Shown: piece by piece, positions 49,602 through 57,805 of the stretch | Position numbering within the stretch: the first letter of the stretch is position 1 | How the letters are laid out: every line of letters starts with the position of its first letter | From: Nonomuraea zeae | GTDB lineage: Bacteria; Actinomycetota; Actinomycetes; Streptosporangiales; Streptosporangiaceae | Direction of reading: 5' to 3' | DNA length: 64,000 nt | Assembly: GCF_005889725.1 (NCBI RefSeq) | Contig: NZ_VCKX01000018.1 | Span: forward strand, 1-64,000 | Notes under the pieces: generated by a model | Databases searched by the model: none | Told to the model about the DNA's origin: nothing | The model's input: only the letters and a program-made list of their open reading frames with translations | Position numbers and translations under genes: made by a program

Positions 49602-49660
49602 CCGACGGCGGCTGACCGACGGCGGCGGGCGAGCCGCCACGCCGGAGCGGGGGCGGTGCC

Positions 49661-50314
49661 TCAGCGTGCCGGGGGCGATGCGCCGGGCCCCGGCGGCCCC
49701 GGCGGTCCCGGCGGGGCGATGCCGGCGAAGAGGTTGGCGATCAGCCGGTCCGTGAAGCCGGTGTCGATGGGCTCGGCCGGGAGCAGCAGCCGGTGGTAGC
49801 AGGCGCCCCAGAGCTGGTCGACGATCGTCTCCAGATCGACGTCCGGGCGGATCTGCCCGGCCTGCCGGGCGGTCGCGAGACGCTCCACGGCGATCTGCCG
49901 GCGCTTGCGTACGTACTGCTCCGACAGCGCCGCCGCCAGGTCCGGGTCGCTCTGCGCGGCCCCGACGATCCCGGCGATGACGGCGCCGTTGTGGCGCAGC
50001 AGACCGGCGAAGGCGTGCAACTGCGTGGTCAGGTCGCGCCGGATGTCGCCGGTGTCGGGAAAGGCGAGCGTCTCCGCGAAAAGGTGGAAGTAGGCCTCGA
50101 ACGCGAGGCTGCCCGGCGACGACCACCACTTGTAGAGGGTCATCTTGCTCACGCCGGCCAGGGCGGCGACCTTGGCGAAGGTCACGCCCGGGATGCCGTC
50201 CGAGAGCAGCAGCTCGGCCGCCGCGGCCAGCACGGCCCGGCGGACGTCTTCGGCGCGGCGGCGTCCCCGGCCCGGCTTGAGGGCAGGTGAGGGCGGAAGG
50301 TCAGCTTGGTCCAT
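49661..50314 (-). CDS. TetR/AcrR-family repressor
   Basis: 217 residues: N-terminal TetR helix-turn-helix (VRRAVLAAAAELLLSDGIPG, VTFAKVAALAGVSKMTLYKW) and an all-helical effector domain. The C-terminus is Pro/Gly-rich (APPGPPGPPGPGASPPAR). ATG at 50314 overlaps the first of three operator copies. It is divergent from an SDR gene, which it very likely represses together with itself. Confidence 0.93.
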   Translation of the reverse strand: MDQADLPPSPALKPGRGRRRAEDVRRAVLAAAAELLLSDGIPGVTFAKVAALAGVSKMTLYKWWSSPGSLAFEAYFHLFAETLAFPDTGDIRRDLTTQLHAFAGLLRHNGAVIAGIVGAAQSDPDLAAALSEQYVRKRRQIAVERLATARQAGQIRPDVDLETIVDQLWGACYHRLLLPAEPIDTGFTDRLIANLFAGIAPPGPPGPPGPGASPPAR

Positions 50315-50317
50315 ATA

Positions 50318-50399
50318 TGTACTCCGCGTCCACTATAGCCCTCCGCTTATATGGACAAATAGTCCAGATAAGAGTTAGTGTACAAGTAGTCCACATAAC
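50318..50399. promoter_or_regulatory. Three TGKAC-N5-GTCCA operators between TetR and SDR genes
   Basis: Copies are TGTAC-TCCGC-GTCCA (50318-50332), TGGAC-AAATA-GTCCA (50352-50366, flanked by CTTAT and ATAAG to give a 27-bp near-palindrome) and TGTAC-AAGTA-GTCCA (50379-50393). Centres are 34 and 27 bp apart. They occupy the whole divergent promoter and are the likely TetR binding sites. Confidence 0.82.
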
Positions 50400-50418
50400 T
50401 GGGAAAGCGGGGATCGGC

Positions 50419-51159
50419 ATGGTCGAGCAGGCAGCGGAGCGCGTCGCGATCGTGATCGGCGGCTCGGGCGGGATCGGGAGCGCGGCCGCGCGCAGGCTGG
50501 CCGCCGACGGGATGGCGGTCGTCGTCCACTACTCGGGAAGCCGGGAGCGGGCCGAGGAGGTCGTGGCGTCGATCACCGAGGCCGGCGGCCTGGCCGTCGC
50601 CGTGCCCGGCGACGTCGCCGACGAGACGGAGATGGCCAGGCTGTTCGACGCCGCCGAAGAGCGGTTCGGCGGGATCGACGTGGTGGTCAACACGGCGGGG
50701 ATCATGCTCCTGGCGCCCCTGGCGGACATGGCCCTGGGCGCGTTCGACCGGATGCAGCGGGTCAACGTGCGGGGCACCTTCGTCGTCTCCCAGCTCGCCG
50801 CCCGCAGGCTGCGGCCGGGCGGCGCGCTCGTCAACTTCTCCACGTCCGTGACGCGGCTGCAGCAGCCGTCGTACGGCGCCTACGCGGCGACCAAGGGCGC
50901 GGTCGAGGCCATGACGCTGATCCTCGCCCGCGAGCTGCGCGGCCGGGACATCACGGTGAACGCGGTGGCGCCGGGACCGACGGCCACGCCGCTGTTCCTC
51001 GACGGCAAGAGCGAGCAGCTGATCGAGCAGATCGCCGCCGCGGCCCCGCTCCAGCGGCTCGGCACCCCCGACGACATCGCCGAGGCCGTCGCGTTCCTGG
51101 CCGGGCCCGGCCGCTGGATCAACGGCCAGGTCCTGTTCGCCAACGGAGGCATCGCCTGA
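50419..51159 (+). CDS. Short-chain dehydrogenase/reductase
   Basis: 246 residues with the classical SDR plan: cofactor loop IGGSGGIGSAAA, NTAGIM, catalytic Ser region NFSTSV and Tyr155/Lys159 in YAATK, then AVAPGPTATPLF. It reduces a carbonyl or oxidises an alcohol with NAD(P)H; the HYSG after the second strand suggests NADPH. ATG at 50419 is chosen because the upstream in-frame extension runs through the operators. Controlled by the divergent TetR protein. Confidence 0.93.
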   Translation: MVEQAAERVAIVIGGSGGIGSAAARRLAADGMAVVVHYSGSRERAEEVVASITEAGGLAVAVPGDVADETEMARLFDAAEERFGGIDVVVNTAGIMLLAPLADMALGAFDRMQRVNVRGTFVVSQLAARRLRPGGALVNFSTSVTRLQQPSYGAYAATKGAVEAMTLILARELRGRDITVNAVAPGPTATPLFLDGKSEQLIEQIAAAAPLQRLGTPDDIAEAVAFLAGPGRWINGQVLFANGGIA

Positions 51160-51168
51160 CGTGCGGGC

Positions 51169-51606
51169 TCACGGACGGGTGATGGCCTTTTCCAGCAGGT
51201 CCTGGAGGCTGCGCTGCTGCTGGGGATCGAGGCCGGCCAGAGGGGAGTCCTGAGCGAGGAGATCGAGGAGCCGCTCGCGGAGAGCCTCGCCCTCCGCGGT
51301 GAGCACGAGCTGCTTGGCGCGCCGGTCGGTGGGGTGGGGATGGCGCTCGATCAGAGCCTGCTTCTCCAGCTTGTCGACGACGAAGGTGGCGTTGGAAGGC
51401 TCGCAGCTCATGCGCTCCGCGAGGTCCCGCATGGTCATCGGCCCGGACAGCTCCCGCAGGGCGGTCGCCTGCGCCGCGGTGAGGCCCAAGGTCGTGGCGC
51501 GCTCGCGTACGTGCTCGGCGATCTGCTGGGCCAGCCCGTTCACCAGACCGCACAGCTGTCTCTCGGCGATGACCTGCGGTTCTGGGTTTGTCCTCATGCT
51601 CGCCAT
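51169..51606 (-). CDS. MarR-family regulator
   Basis: 145 residues: LTAAQATALRELSGPMTMRD, LAERMSCEPSNATFVVDKLE and the wing LIERHPHPTDRRAKQLVLTA are typical MarR elements. ATG at 51606 (or 51597, three codons in) starts the protein; neither has a strong ribosome site. The upstream dyad at 51620-51644 probably binds this repressor. It follows the SDR gene in convergent orientation, with 9 bases between stops. Confidence 0.92.
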   Translation of the reverse strand: MASMRTNPEPQVIAERQLCGLVNGLAQQIAEHVRERATTLGLTAAQATALRELSGPMTMRDLAERMSCEPSNATFVVDKLEKQALIERHPHPTDRRAKQLVLTAEGEALRERLLDLLAQDSPLAGLDPQQQRSLQDLLEKAITRP

Positions 51607-51619
51607 TCTATCAAATCCA

Positions 51620-51644
51620 TCAAGCCAAAATATTTCTAGCTTGA
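51620..51644. promoter_or_regulatory. MarR-type dyad
   Basis: TCAAGC (51620-51625) and GCTTGA (51639-51644) are inverted around an AT-rich 13-base centre, 13 bases before the MarR start. A partial repeat TCAAAT lies at 51611. The placement over the promoter fits autoregulation. Confidence 0.62.
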
Positions 51645-51793
51645 TGCTTAAGGGTGGTGGTGCCCGTGCCGCCGGATGCTTGTCGCCGGAAATTCCGCCA
51701 ATATTGGCCCATTGGGGGATTTCGGTCCGTACCATAATCGCCGCGGTGATCGCCGGTGAGAGTCTCCGGTGCAGCTGCCGCAGGGAGTTTCAC

Positions 51794-52966
51794 GTGCGAA
51801 AGATCGCAGCCGTCACCATGGCCATCGTCACCCCCCTCGCCGGAGCCGGTGCGGCGCAGGCCGCCGCTCCGTCCGCCGCGGGGGCGGAGTCCGCGCCCGA
51901 CCGGTCCCAGGTCATCGTCATCGGCCACCGCGGCTCGGCGGGCCACCGTCCCGAGCACACGCAGGGCAGCTACGAGCTCGGCGTGGCCCTGGGCGCCGAC
52001 TGGATCGAGCCGGACCTGGTGCCGACCAAGGACCACGTGCTGGTCGCCAGGCACGAGAACGAGATCTCCGGCACCACCGACGTGTCGCTGCGCCCGGAGT
52101 TCGCCGCGCGCAGGACCACCAAGGTCATCGACGGGCGCAACGTGACGGGCTGGTTCACCGAGGACTTCACGCTGGCCGAGCTGAAGACGCTGCGGGCGGT
52201 CGAGCGGCTGCCCTCGATCCGGCAGCGCAACACCGTCTACAACGGCTACTACCAGGTGCTCACCTTCCAGGAGGTGATCGACCTGGCCAAGCGGCTCTCG
52301 CGCCAGTACGGCAGGCAGGTCGGCGTCTTCCCCGAGACCAAGCACCCGACCTACTTCAGGTCGATCGGGCTGCCGCTGGAGGAGCCCATGATCGAGACCG
52401 TGAAGCGCAACGGGCTCGACCGGCAGAAGGGCGCGGTGGTGGTGCAGTCCTTCGAGCCGTCCAGCCTGAAGCGGGTGGCCAAGGAGCTGCGGGTGCCGCT
52501 GTGGCAGGCGCTGGGCACCACCGGCCAGCCGTACGACCTGACAGCGGCCGGCGACCCGACGACCTACGCGGACATGATGAAGCCCGAGGGGCTGGCGAAG
52601 ATCGCGGAGTACGCCCAGTGGATCGGCCCCGACAAGTCCTCGGTGCTCCCGCTCAACGCGGACGGCAGCTGGGGCACCCCGACGACCCTGGTGTCCGACA
52701 CGCACAAGGCCGGGCTGAAGATCGGCGTGTACACCTTCCGCAGCGAGAACCAGTACCTGCCGCTGCAACTGCGCCGGGGCCAGGTCCCGACCGACCACGG
52801 TGACGCGCTGGCGGAGTACCGCGCGCACCTGGACCAGGGCGTGGACGCCTTCGTCACCGACTACCCCGACGCCGCCGTCCTGGCCAGGGCCGAGCGCGGC
52901 AAGCCGGGCAAGCACGTCCAGCCGCAGCAGTTCGACAACGGGCTGCCGGAAGAGGGCCAGGCGTAG
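51794..52966 (+). CDS. Secreted glycerophosphodiester phosphodiesterase
   Basis: 390 residues with a signal peptide (RKIAAVTMAIVTPLAGAGAA QAAA) and a GDPD TIM barrel: GHRGSAGHRPEHT with the first catalytic His and Arg, WIEPDLVPTKDHVLVARHE with metal-site Glu/Asp and second His, and a late VDAFVTDYPD. It hydrolyses glycerophosphodiesters (deacylated phospholipids or teichoic acid) outside the cell, yielding glycerol-3-phosphate. GTG at 51794 has GGGAG about 6 bases upstream. A hairpin follows the stop. Confidence 0.93.
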   Translation: MRKIAAVTMAIVTPLAGAGAAQAAAPSAAGAESAPDRSQVIVIGHRGSAGHRPEHTQGSYELGVALGADWIEPDLVPTKDHVLVARHENEISGTTDVSLRPEFAARRTTKVIDGRNVTGWFTEDFTLAELKTLRAVERLPSIRQRNTVYNGYYQVLTFQEVIDLAKRLSRQYGRQVGVFPETKHPTYFRSIGLPLEEPMIETVKRNGLDRQKGAVVVQSFEPSSLKRVAKELRVPLWQALGTTGQPYDLTAAGDPTTYADMMKPEGLAKIAEYAQWIGPDKSSVLPLNADGSWGTPTTLVSDTHKAGLKIGVYTFRSENQYLPLQLRRGQVPTDHGDALAEYRAHLDQGVDAFVTDYPDAAVLARAERGKPGKHVQPQQFDNGLPEEGQA

Positions 52967-52974
52967 GCGAGCAG

Positions 52975-52996
52975 GCCGCCTCCGACCGGAGGCGGC
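52975..52996 (+). terminator. Terminator hairpin, with a duplicated arm downstream
   Basis: GCCGCCTCC (52975-52983) pairs with GGAGGCGGC (52988-52996) around a 4-base loop, 9 bases after the phosphodiesterase stop. CGGAGGCGGCCACTTCCC is repeated at 53036-53053, with further CCGCC arms between, so the element is partly duplicated. Confidence 0.8.
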
Positions 52997-53105
52997 CACT
53001 TCCCAGGGCGCCGCCTCCGACCTGAGGCCGCCGCCCGGAGGCGGCCACTTCCCGAGGCGGAAAACCGGTTGGACTCCGGGCACGCCCACGACCATTGTTG
53101 GCGGC

Positions 53106-53852
53106 ATGCGACAGGATGATCTCTGGGGCGCCGCCACCGCCCAGCGCTACGACACCCCCGGCACCGGCATGTTCGCACCCGAGGTGCTGGAGCCGGCGGT
53201 CGACCGCCTCGCCGGGCTCGCGGAGGGCGGACGAGTGCTCGAGTTCGCCATCGGAACGGGCCGGGTGGCCGTCCCGCTCGCGGAACGCGGGGTGCCCGTC
53301 ACCGGCATCGAGCTGTCGGAGCCGATGATCGGCCGGCTGCGGACGAAGGCGGACGAGGAGACGATCCCGGTGATCGTCGGTGACATGGCGACCGCCACCG
53401 CGCCGGGAAAGTACGCGCTCGTCTATCTCGTCTACAACACGATCTCGAACCTGCTCACCCAGGCCGAGCAGGTCGCCTGCTTCCGCAACGCCGCCCGGCA
53501 CCTCACGCCCGGCGGCCGGTTCGTGATCGAGCTCTGGGTGCCCGAGCTGCGCGCGCTGCCGCCGGGCCGGCAGGCCACGGTCTGGCAGTACGAGCCGGGC
53601 TACGTCGGCCTGGACACCTACGACGTTCTGCACCAGCGCGTCGTGTCACACCATTTCAGGTTCGACGAGAGCGGGCAGGCCGAGCTGGCCCGCAGCCCGC
53701 ACCGCTACATCTGGCCGGCCGAGCTCGACCTGATGGCGCAGCTGGGCGGGTTCGAGCTGGAGAGCCGGCACGCGGACTGGTCGGGGGCCGAGTTCACCGC
53801 CGAGTCGGGCTCGCACGTGTCCGTCTATCGCCTCGCGCCGGAAGCGGCATAG
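53106..53852 (+). CDS. Class I SAM-dependent methyltransferase
   Basis: 248 residues with a Rossmann methyltransferase core: VLEFAIGTGRVAVPLAERGV (motif I), GIELSEPMIGRL, IVGDMATATAPGKYALVYLV (acidic residue and motif IV) and LTPGGRFVIEL. It transfers a methyl group to an unknown small molecule. ATG at 53106 is the first start after the hairpin repeat. The 3' end overlaps the convergent acyltransferase gene by 28 bases. Confidence 0.9.
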   Translation: MRQDDLWGAATAQRYDTPGTGMFAPEVLEPAVDRLAGLAEGGRVLEFAIGTGRVAVPLAERGVPVTGIELSEPMIGRLRTKADEETIPVIVGDMATATAPGKYALVYLVYNTISNLLTQAEQVACFRNAARHLTPGGRFVIELWVPELRALPPGRQATVWQYEPGYVGLDTYDVLHQRVVSHHFRFDESGQAELARSPHRYIWPAELDLMAQLGGFELESRHADWSGAEFTAESGSHVSVYRLAPEAA

Positions 53853-55141
53853 GGGCGGCGCGTCTCCCGGGCGGAGCGGGCCAGGCGGCGGCCGAGGTCC
53901 TGGGCCGGCCGCTCGACGTACCGGTACGTCAGGGCGGCGCAGGCGACCACCACGGCCAGCAGCGCCAGGGTCCAGGCGATCCGTTCGTCGAGCGGGACGT
54001 GGGTGGCGTCCGGGATCAGCCGGCGCAGGGCCTGCACCGCGAGGGGGTGCAGCAGGTAGACGGAGTAGCTGATCAGCCCGAGGCGTACGAGGAGGCGGGG
54101 CAGGGCGGCCGAGCGCAGCAGCCGGCCGGCCAGGAAAGTCAGCCAGGCCGCCGCGACGGCCGCCGACCAGCTCCACCTGAACGCCAGCGCCTGCTCGTCG
54201 GACATGCCCCAGCCGGGGCCGAACCAGACCGCGGCGGCGATGGACACGACGGGCACCAGCCCGATCGCCCACCGCGCCGGCCTGCCTCGGAGCTGTCCCT
54301 GGTCCAGCCGGTAGAGCGCCGTCCCGGCGAACATGGTGGCCACGATGGCCAGGCTCTGCCACGCGCCGATCCGGCTGTTGACCCCGAGCAGCACGACGGA
54401 CAGGACGGCCAGGGCGCCCGCGCCGCACAGCCGGACGCGACGACCGCCGACGATGATCATGGCGAGTCCCGCCACCAGGACGCCCGCCACGAGCGGCACG
54501 ACGGCTTCGCCGCCGAGACCGCGTGACAGGGCGCCGGCCGGAAGCACACCGCCCACGAGCACCCCTGCCATCGCGAACGCGAGCGTGCCGGTGGTGCTCG
54601 CGCGGCGCGGCCCGAAGACGAAGATCGCGGTCACCAGCAGGTAGAACACCATCTCGTAGGACAGCGTCCAGAAGACGTTGACGACGCTGACCACCTGAAG
54701 GAAATCCTGGAGCATCGTCAGGTGGGCCAGGCCGGACGCGACCGGGTGGTCGCTCAGCTGGCCGGGCAGGGCCGAGTACACCCGCACGAGGCCGAACAGG
54801 GTGCCGACGGCCGCCGCGAGGATCCACAGGGGGTAGAGGCGGAACAACCGGTTGATCCAGAAACCGGGGACATCGCCGCGCCGTTCGAGCGAGGCCGGCA
54901 CCACGTAGCCGCTGACGAGGAAGAACACCATGACGCCGAACTGGCCGAAGTCGAACCACGGGCTGACGGCCGCGCGGACGTCCGGGAAAAGGGGATCCAG
55001 CAGGTGCTCGAAGAGCACGGCGAGCACGGCCACGCCGCGCAGGGCGTCCAGCCAGGCCTGCCGGCGGGCCTGCGGGGGCGCCTGCGTACGGACTTCCAGC
55101 TGCGGCCCACCGCCTTCACGGGCGGCCAGGTTGATGGACAT
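53825..55141 (-). CDS. Acyltransferase 3 family integral membrane protein, second copy
   Basis: 438 residues, about ten membrane helices, with ARRQAWLDALRGVAVLAVLF EHLL, VFFLVSGYVVPASLERRGDV and INRLFRLYPLWIL, and the late LGLISYSVYLLHPLAV. It is a close paralogue of the gene at 1548-2750 in motif spacing and wording. The extra length is mainly N-terminal. ATG at 55141 lacks a clear ribosome site; the promoter region has three TTGAC(T/C) words. It probably acylates an envelope or exported sugar. Confidence 0.9.
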   Translation of the reverse strand: MSINLAAREGGGPQLEVRTQAPPQARRQAWLDALRGVAVLAVLFEHLLDPLFPDVRAAVSPWFDFGQFGVMVFFLVSGYVVPASLERRGDVPGFWINRLFRLYPLWILAAAVGTLFGLVRVYSALPGQLSDHPVASGLAHLTMLQDFLQVVSVVNVFWTLSYEMVFYLLVTAIFVFGPRRASTTGTLAFAMAGVLVGGVLPAGALSRGLGGEAVVPLVAGVLVAGLAMIIVGGRRVRLCGAGALAVLSVVLLGVNSRIGAWQSLAIVATMFAGTALYRLDQGQLRGRPARWAIGLVPVVSIAAAVWFGPGWGMSDEQALAFRWSWSAAVAAAWLTFLAGRLLRSAALPRLLVRLGLISYSVYLLHPLAVQALRRLIPDATHVPLDERIAWTLALLAVVVACAALTYRYVERPAQDLGRRLARSARETRRPYAASGARR

Positions 55142-55202
55142 CCGGTCAAGCTATGCGGTCAACCTGAGTGAATCCTTGGAGTCAACCGAGCCAAGGAGGC
55201 GG

Positions 55203-55238
55203 GCCTCGCCGGCCCGGTGGCGCCGGGCCGGGCGAGGC
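55203..55238. terminator. Terminator hairpin after the beta-propeller gene
   Basis: GCCTCGCC-GGCCCGG (55203-55217) pairs with CCGGGCC-g-GGCGAGGC (55223-55238), one bulged base, 30 bases after the minus-strand stop at 55268. Confidence 0.75.
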
Positions 55239-55267
55239 TCGCCGATCGGTTTCGGCGCAGGTCGAAA

Positions 55268-57244
55268 CTAGCTCTGCGGCTCCGGGATCGTGACGGGCGG
55301 GCAGCCCGGGTCGAGCCGCACCTTGGCCAGATCTCGTCCCACGATCGTCCAGGCGTCGAACGAGCCGGGCTCGAACTGCAGCTGCGGATTGGTGTGCCAC
55401 TCGTCGCCCAGCCCGGTCGCGAGCAGCTTGGCCTCCGATCCGAGCTCGTAGGCGTTGCCGCCGCCGAAGTAGGTGGAGGTGAACACCCGGCCCCTGTGGA
55501 TCTGCAGCTCGCCGTGGCCCGACAGCAGGCCCTGGTGCTTGATGGTTCCGGTGGCGAGGTCCAGGGCGATCCAGGCGCCCAGCACGCGCTTGTAGACCGC
55601 GTACAGCAGCCCTCCGTGCATCTTGATGTCCTGGAAGGTGCGGTGGCCGGGAAGCGGATCGAGCTGCCACACCACCTTGCGCTGCTTCAGGTCGAAGGCG
55701 GCGATCGAGGCCGTCGTCCTGGTGGGCGGCGTGCCGCCGCCGCCGAGCACGTCGCCGCCGAGGTAGACGAGGCCGCGCCCGGCGTCGACGCTCAGGCTCA
55801 TCAGGCTCTGGTCGGGGATGACGCCCGGGTAGACGTCCATCTTCCCCGTGTCGGGGTCGAGCACCGTCAGGGCGCCCTGCAGCTTCGCGCCGGTCGGCGC
55901 GGAGGCCACCAGGATGGTGTCGGTGACGGGGTCGTGCTCGATGTCCCACGGCCGCGACTGGTCGTGCCCGATGTAGCCGAGGCCGCGCACCTCGTCGGTG
56001 CGGATGTCGATGGAGATGATCTGGCCGCTCGGGTACAGCGCGGCGTAGATCTTGCCGCCGCGCCGCACCATTGCCTTGGGCTCGCCCACCACGCGGATCC
56101 TGCGTTCCTTGCCGGTCCGCAGGTCACGCACCTCCACGGCGAAGTGGCCGCCGATGTACAGGGCCCGGTGCGGCACCAGCAGCATGCTCTGGGTCCGCTC
56201 GGCGCCGGCCGGGAAGCCCGCGTCGATGAGGTCGACGAACTCGGAGGTCCCGCTCGGCAGGTCCAGCCACCACATGCCGCCGCTGCCGGCGAAGCCGATG
56301 AGCCGCTGCCCGTCCAGCTTCAGCGCGCGGGTCTCCTCGCCCGGCGAGGGCGGGTCGGCGACCTTGGTCACCGCGTCCTGCCCGGTGCGGTAGCTGTAGA
56401 CGGCGCCGTCGGGGCGCGAGGTGAGGTAGACCGTGCCGTCGGGGGCCACCTCGAACGCGTCGATGATGCCCACCCCGGCCTCGAACTGCCGCCGGTCCGT
56501 GCCGTCCTTGCGCACGTCGATCAGGGTGCTCCCGCTGGCCGCCAGCACCCGGTCGCCGTGGAGCGTGACCGTGCCGACGGCCGCGGGCCCCTGGGCCAGC
56601 TCCCTGACCGCGCCGCTGACCCGGTCCACGGCCATCAGCTTGGCCTTCTCCAGCAGGCCGGCGTAGGCGGTGGTCTCGTCGACGGCGACCGCCCGGACGT
56701 AGTGCTCGCCCTGGACCAGCACGCCGTACCTGCGGATCGCGCCGGTCGATGGGACGTACTCCCAGAGCCTGCCGTCGGAGGAGGTGCCGAGGTAGAGGGT
56801 CCCGTCGGGCGCGGCGGCCATGCTCCAGACGAAGCCGCCGTTCGCGCCGAAGGAGTGCAGGTGCGCCACCTGGCCCGTGGCCAGGTCGTAGCTGTACAGG
56901 TCGGGTACGGGGTAGGTGCCGATGTAGAGCTTGCCGCCGGCGACGGCGGTGGCCCAGCCGCCTTCCGGCTCGCCCGCCGCGGGGCCGTCCGGCAGTGTCG
57001 CGGTGCGCGTCACCTTGCGGGTGGCCAGGTCGATCTCGGCCACGACCGGGGGCTTGGGCCCGCGGGAGACCACGTAGGCGTGGCCCTCGTGGACGGTGGC
57101 GCCGACGATCGCGCCGGTGACGGAGGCCGGGCCGTACGTGGTGACGGCGGGGGTCCCGCACTTCGGGGCGGCCGTTGCCTGCGCGGCGGCCGGTATCGAC
57201 AAGGCGGCCAGGACCATGAGCAGCGCGAGACAGGTTCGCGGCAC
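55268..57244 (-). CDS. Secreted beta-propeller (PQQ/NHL-like) protein
   Basis: 658 residues with a signal peptide (RTCLALLMVLAALSIPAAAQ) and about a dozen blade repeats of the type AVDETTAYAGLLEKAKLMAV or GGKLYIGTYPVPDLYSYDLA TGQ. These fit a seven- or eight-bladed WD40/PQQ-like propeller, possibly two. No catalytic motif is evident, so a binding or sugar-lactonase-like role is possible. GTG at 57244 follows GGAGG at 8 bases. A DasR-like site lies upstream. Confidence 0.82.
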   Translation of the reverse strand: MPRTCLALLMVLAALSIPAAAQATAAPKCGTPAVTTYGPASVTGAIVGATVHEGHAYVVSRGPKPPVVAEIDLATRKVTRTATLPDGPAAGEPEGGWATAVAGGKLYIGTYPVPDLYSYDLATGQVAHLHSFGANGGFVWSMAAAPDGTLYLGTSSDGRLWEYVPSTGAIRRYGVLVQGEHYVRAVAVDETTAYAGLLEKAKLMAVDRVSGAVRELAQGPAAVGTVTLHGDRVLAASGSTLIDVRKDGTDRRQFEAGVGIIDAFEVAPDGTVYLTSRPDGAVYSYRTGQDAVTKVADPPSPGEETRALKLDGQRLIGFAGSGGMWWLDLPSGTSEFVDLIDAGFPAGAERTQSMLLVPHRALYIGGHFAVEVRDLRTGKERRIRVVGEPKAMVRRGGKIYAALYPSGQIISIDIRTDEVRGLGYIGHDQSRPWDIEHDPVTDTILVASAPTGAKLQGALTVLDPDTGKMDVYPGVIPDQSLMSLSVDAGRGLVYLGGDVLGGGGTPPTRTTASIAAFDLKQRKVVWQLDPLPGHRTFQDIKMHGGLLYAVYKRVLGAWIALDLATGTIKHQGLLSGHGELQIHRGRVFTSTYFGGGNAYELGSEAKLLATGLGDEWHTNPQLQFEPGSFDAWTIVGRDLAKVRLDPGCPPVTIPEPQS

Positions 57245-57280
57245 GGCCGCACCTCCATGATGTTCATTGCTGCTTGATTT

Positions 57281-57292
57281 TGGTCCAGACCG
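57281..57292. promoter_or_regulatory. DasR-like (dre / chitinase repeat) site
   Basis: TGGTCCAGACCG differs by one base from the TGGTCCAGACCT repeat of Streptomyces chitinase promoters and matches the DasR consensus core. It lies 37 bases upstream of the propeller gene. DasR links N-acetylglucosamine supply to chitin use and development; the regulator is not in the window. Confidence 0.68.
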
Positions 57293-57414
57293 TAATCATT
57301 CGCGCGGGACACGTCAACAGCGGACGCCATCACCCGATGTCACATTTCCGGGTCGCCGATCCGTCCGTGCGGTGGACGACCGGTCCGCCGCTCCCGCAGA
57401 CGAAGGAGTCTCCC

Positions 57415-57762
57415 GTGTTCGCCGCCTACCTCGTGGTCACCCTGCTCGCCGCGGCCGTCGTCGGGCTGGCCGCCGTCGCCAACCTCATCGGGCACGAGTA
57501 CCCGAAGAAGCAGGCGGACAGGATGCGCCTGCCCCGGTGGTGGACGCTCCCGCTGGGCACGCTGCTCGCGGCCGGTGCGCTGGGCCTGCTGGCCGGGCTC
57601 GCCGTGCCGGTGCTGGGCAGGCTCGCCGCGGCCGGTCTCGTGCTCTACTTCCTCGTCGCGTTCGGCGTCCACCTGCGGGTTCGTGACCGCCACCTCGGCG
57701 TCGTGTCCGCGTTCTTCTGCCTGGCGGCGGCGGCCCTGGTCGTGAACCTGGCCTACCACTGA
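57415..57762 (+). CDS. DoxX-like membrane protein
   Basis: 115 residues with four hydrophobic segments (AYLVVTLLAAAVVGLAAVAN, LPLGTLLAAGALGLLAGLA, LAAAGLVLYFLVAFGVHLRV and AFFCLAAAALVVNLAYH), matching the DoxX/DoxD-like family of small membrane proteins, some linked to redox or thiosulfate metabolism. GTG at 57415 follows AAGGAG at 7 bases. Single gene, convergent with the fucosidase. Confidence 0.85.
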   Translation: MFAAYLVVTLLAAAVVGLAAVANLIGHEYPKKQADRMRLPRWWTLPLGTLLAAGALGLLAGLAVPVLGRLAAAGLVLYFLVAFGVHLRVRDRHLGVVSAFFCLAAAALVVNLAYH

Positions 57763-57805
57763 CGAGCTCAGGCGACCACGAGCAGGTGCGCGTGCTCCGG
57801 CCGGC

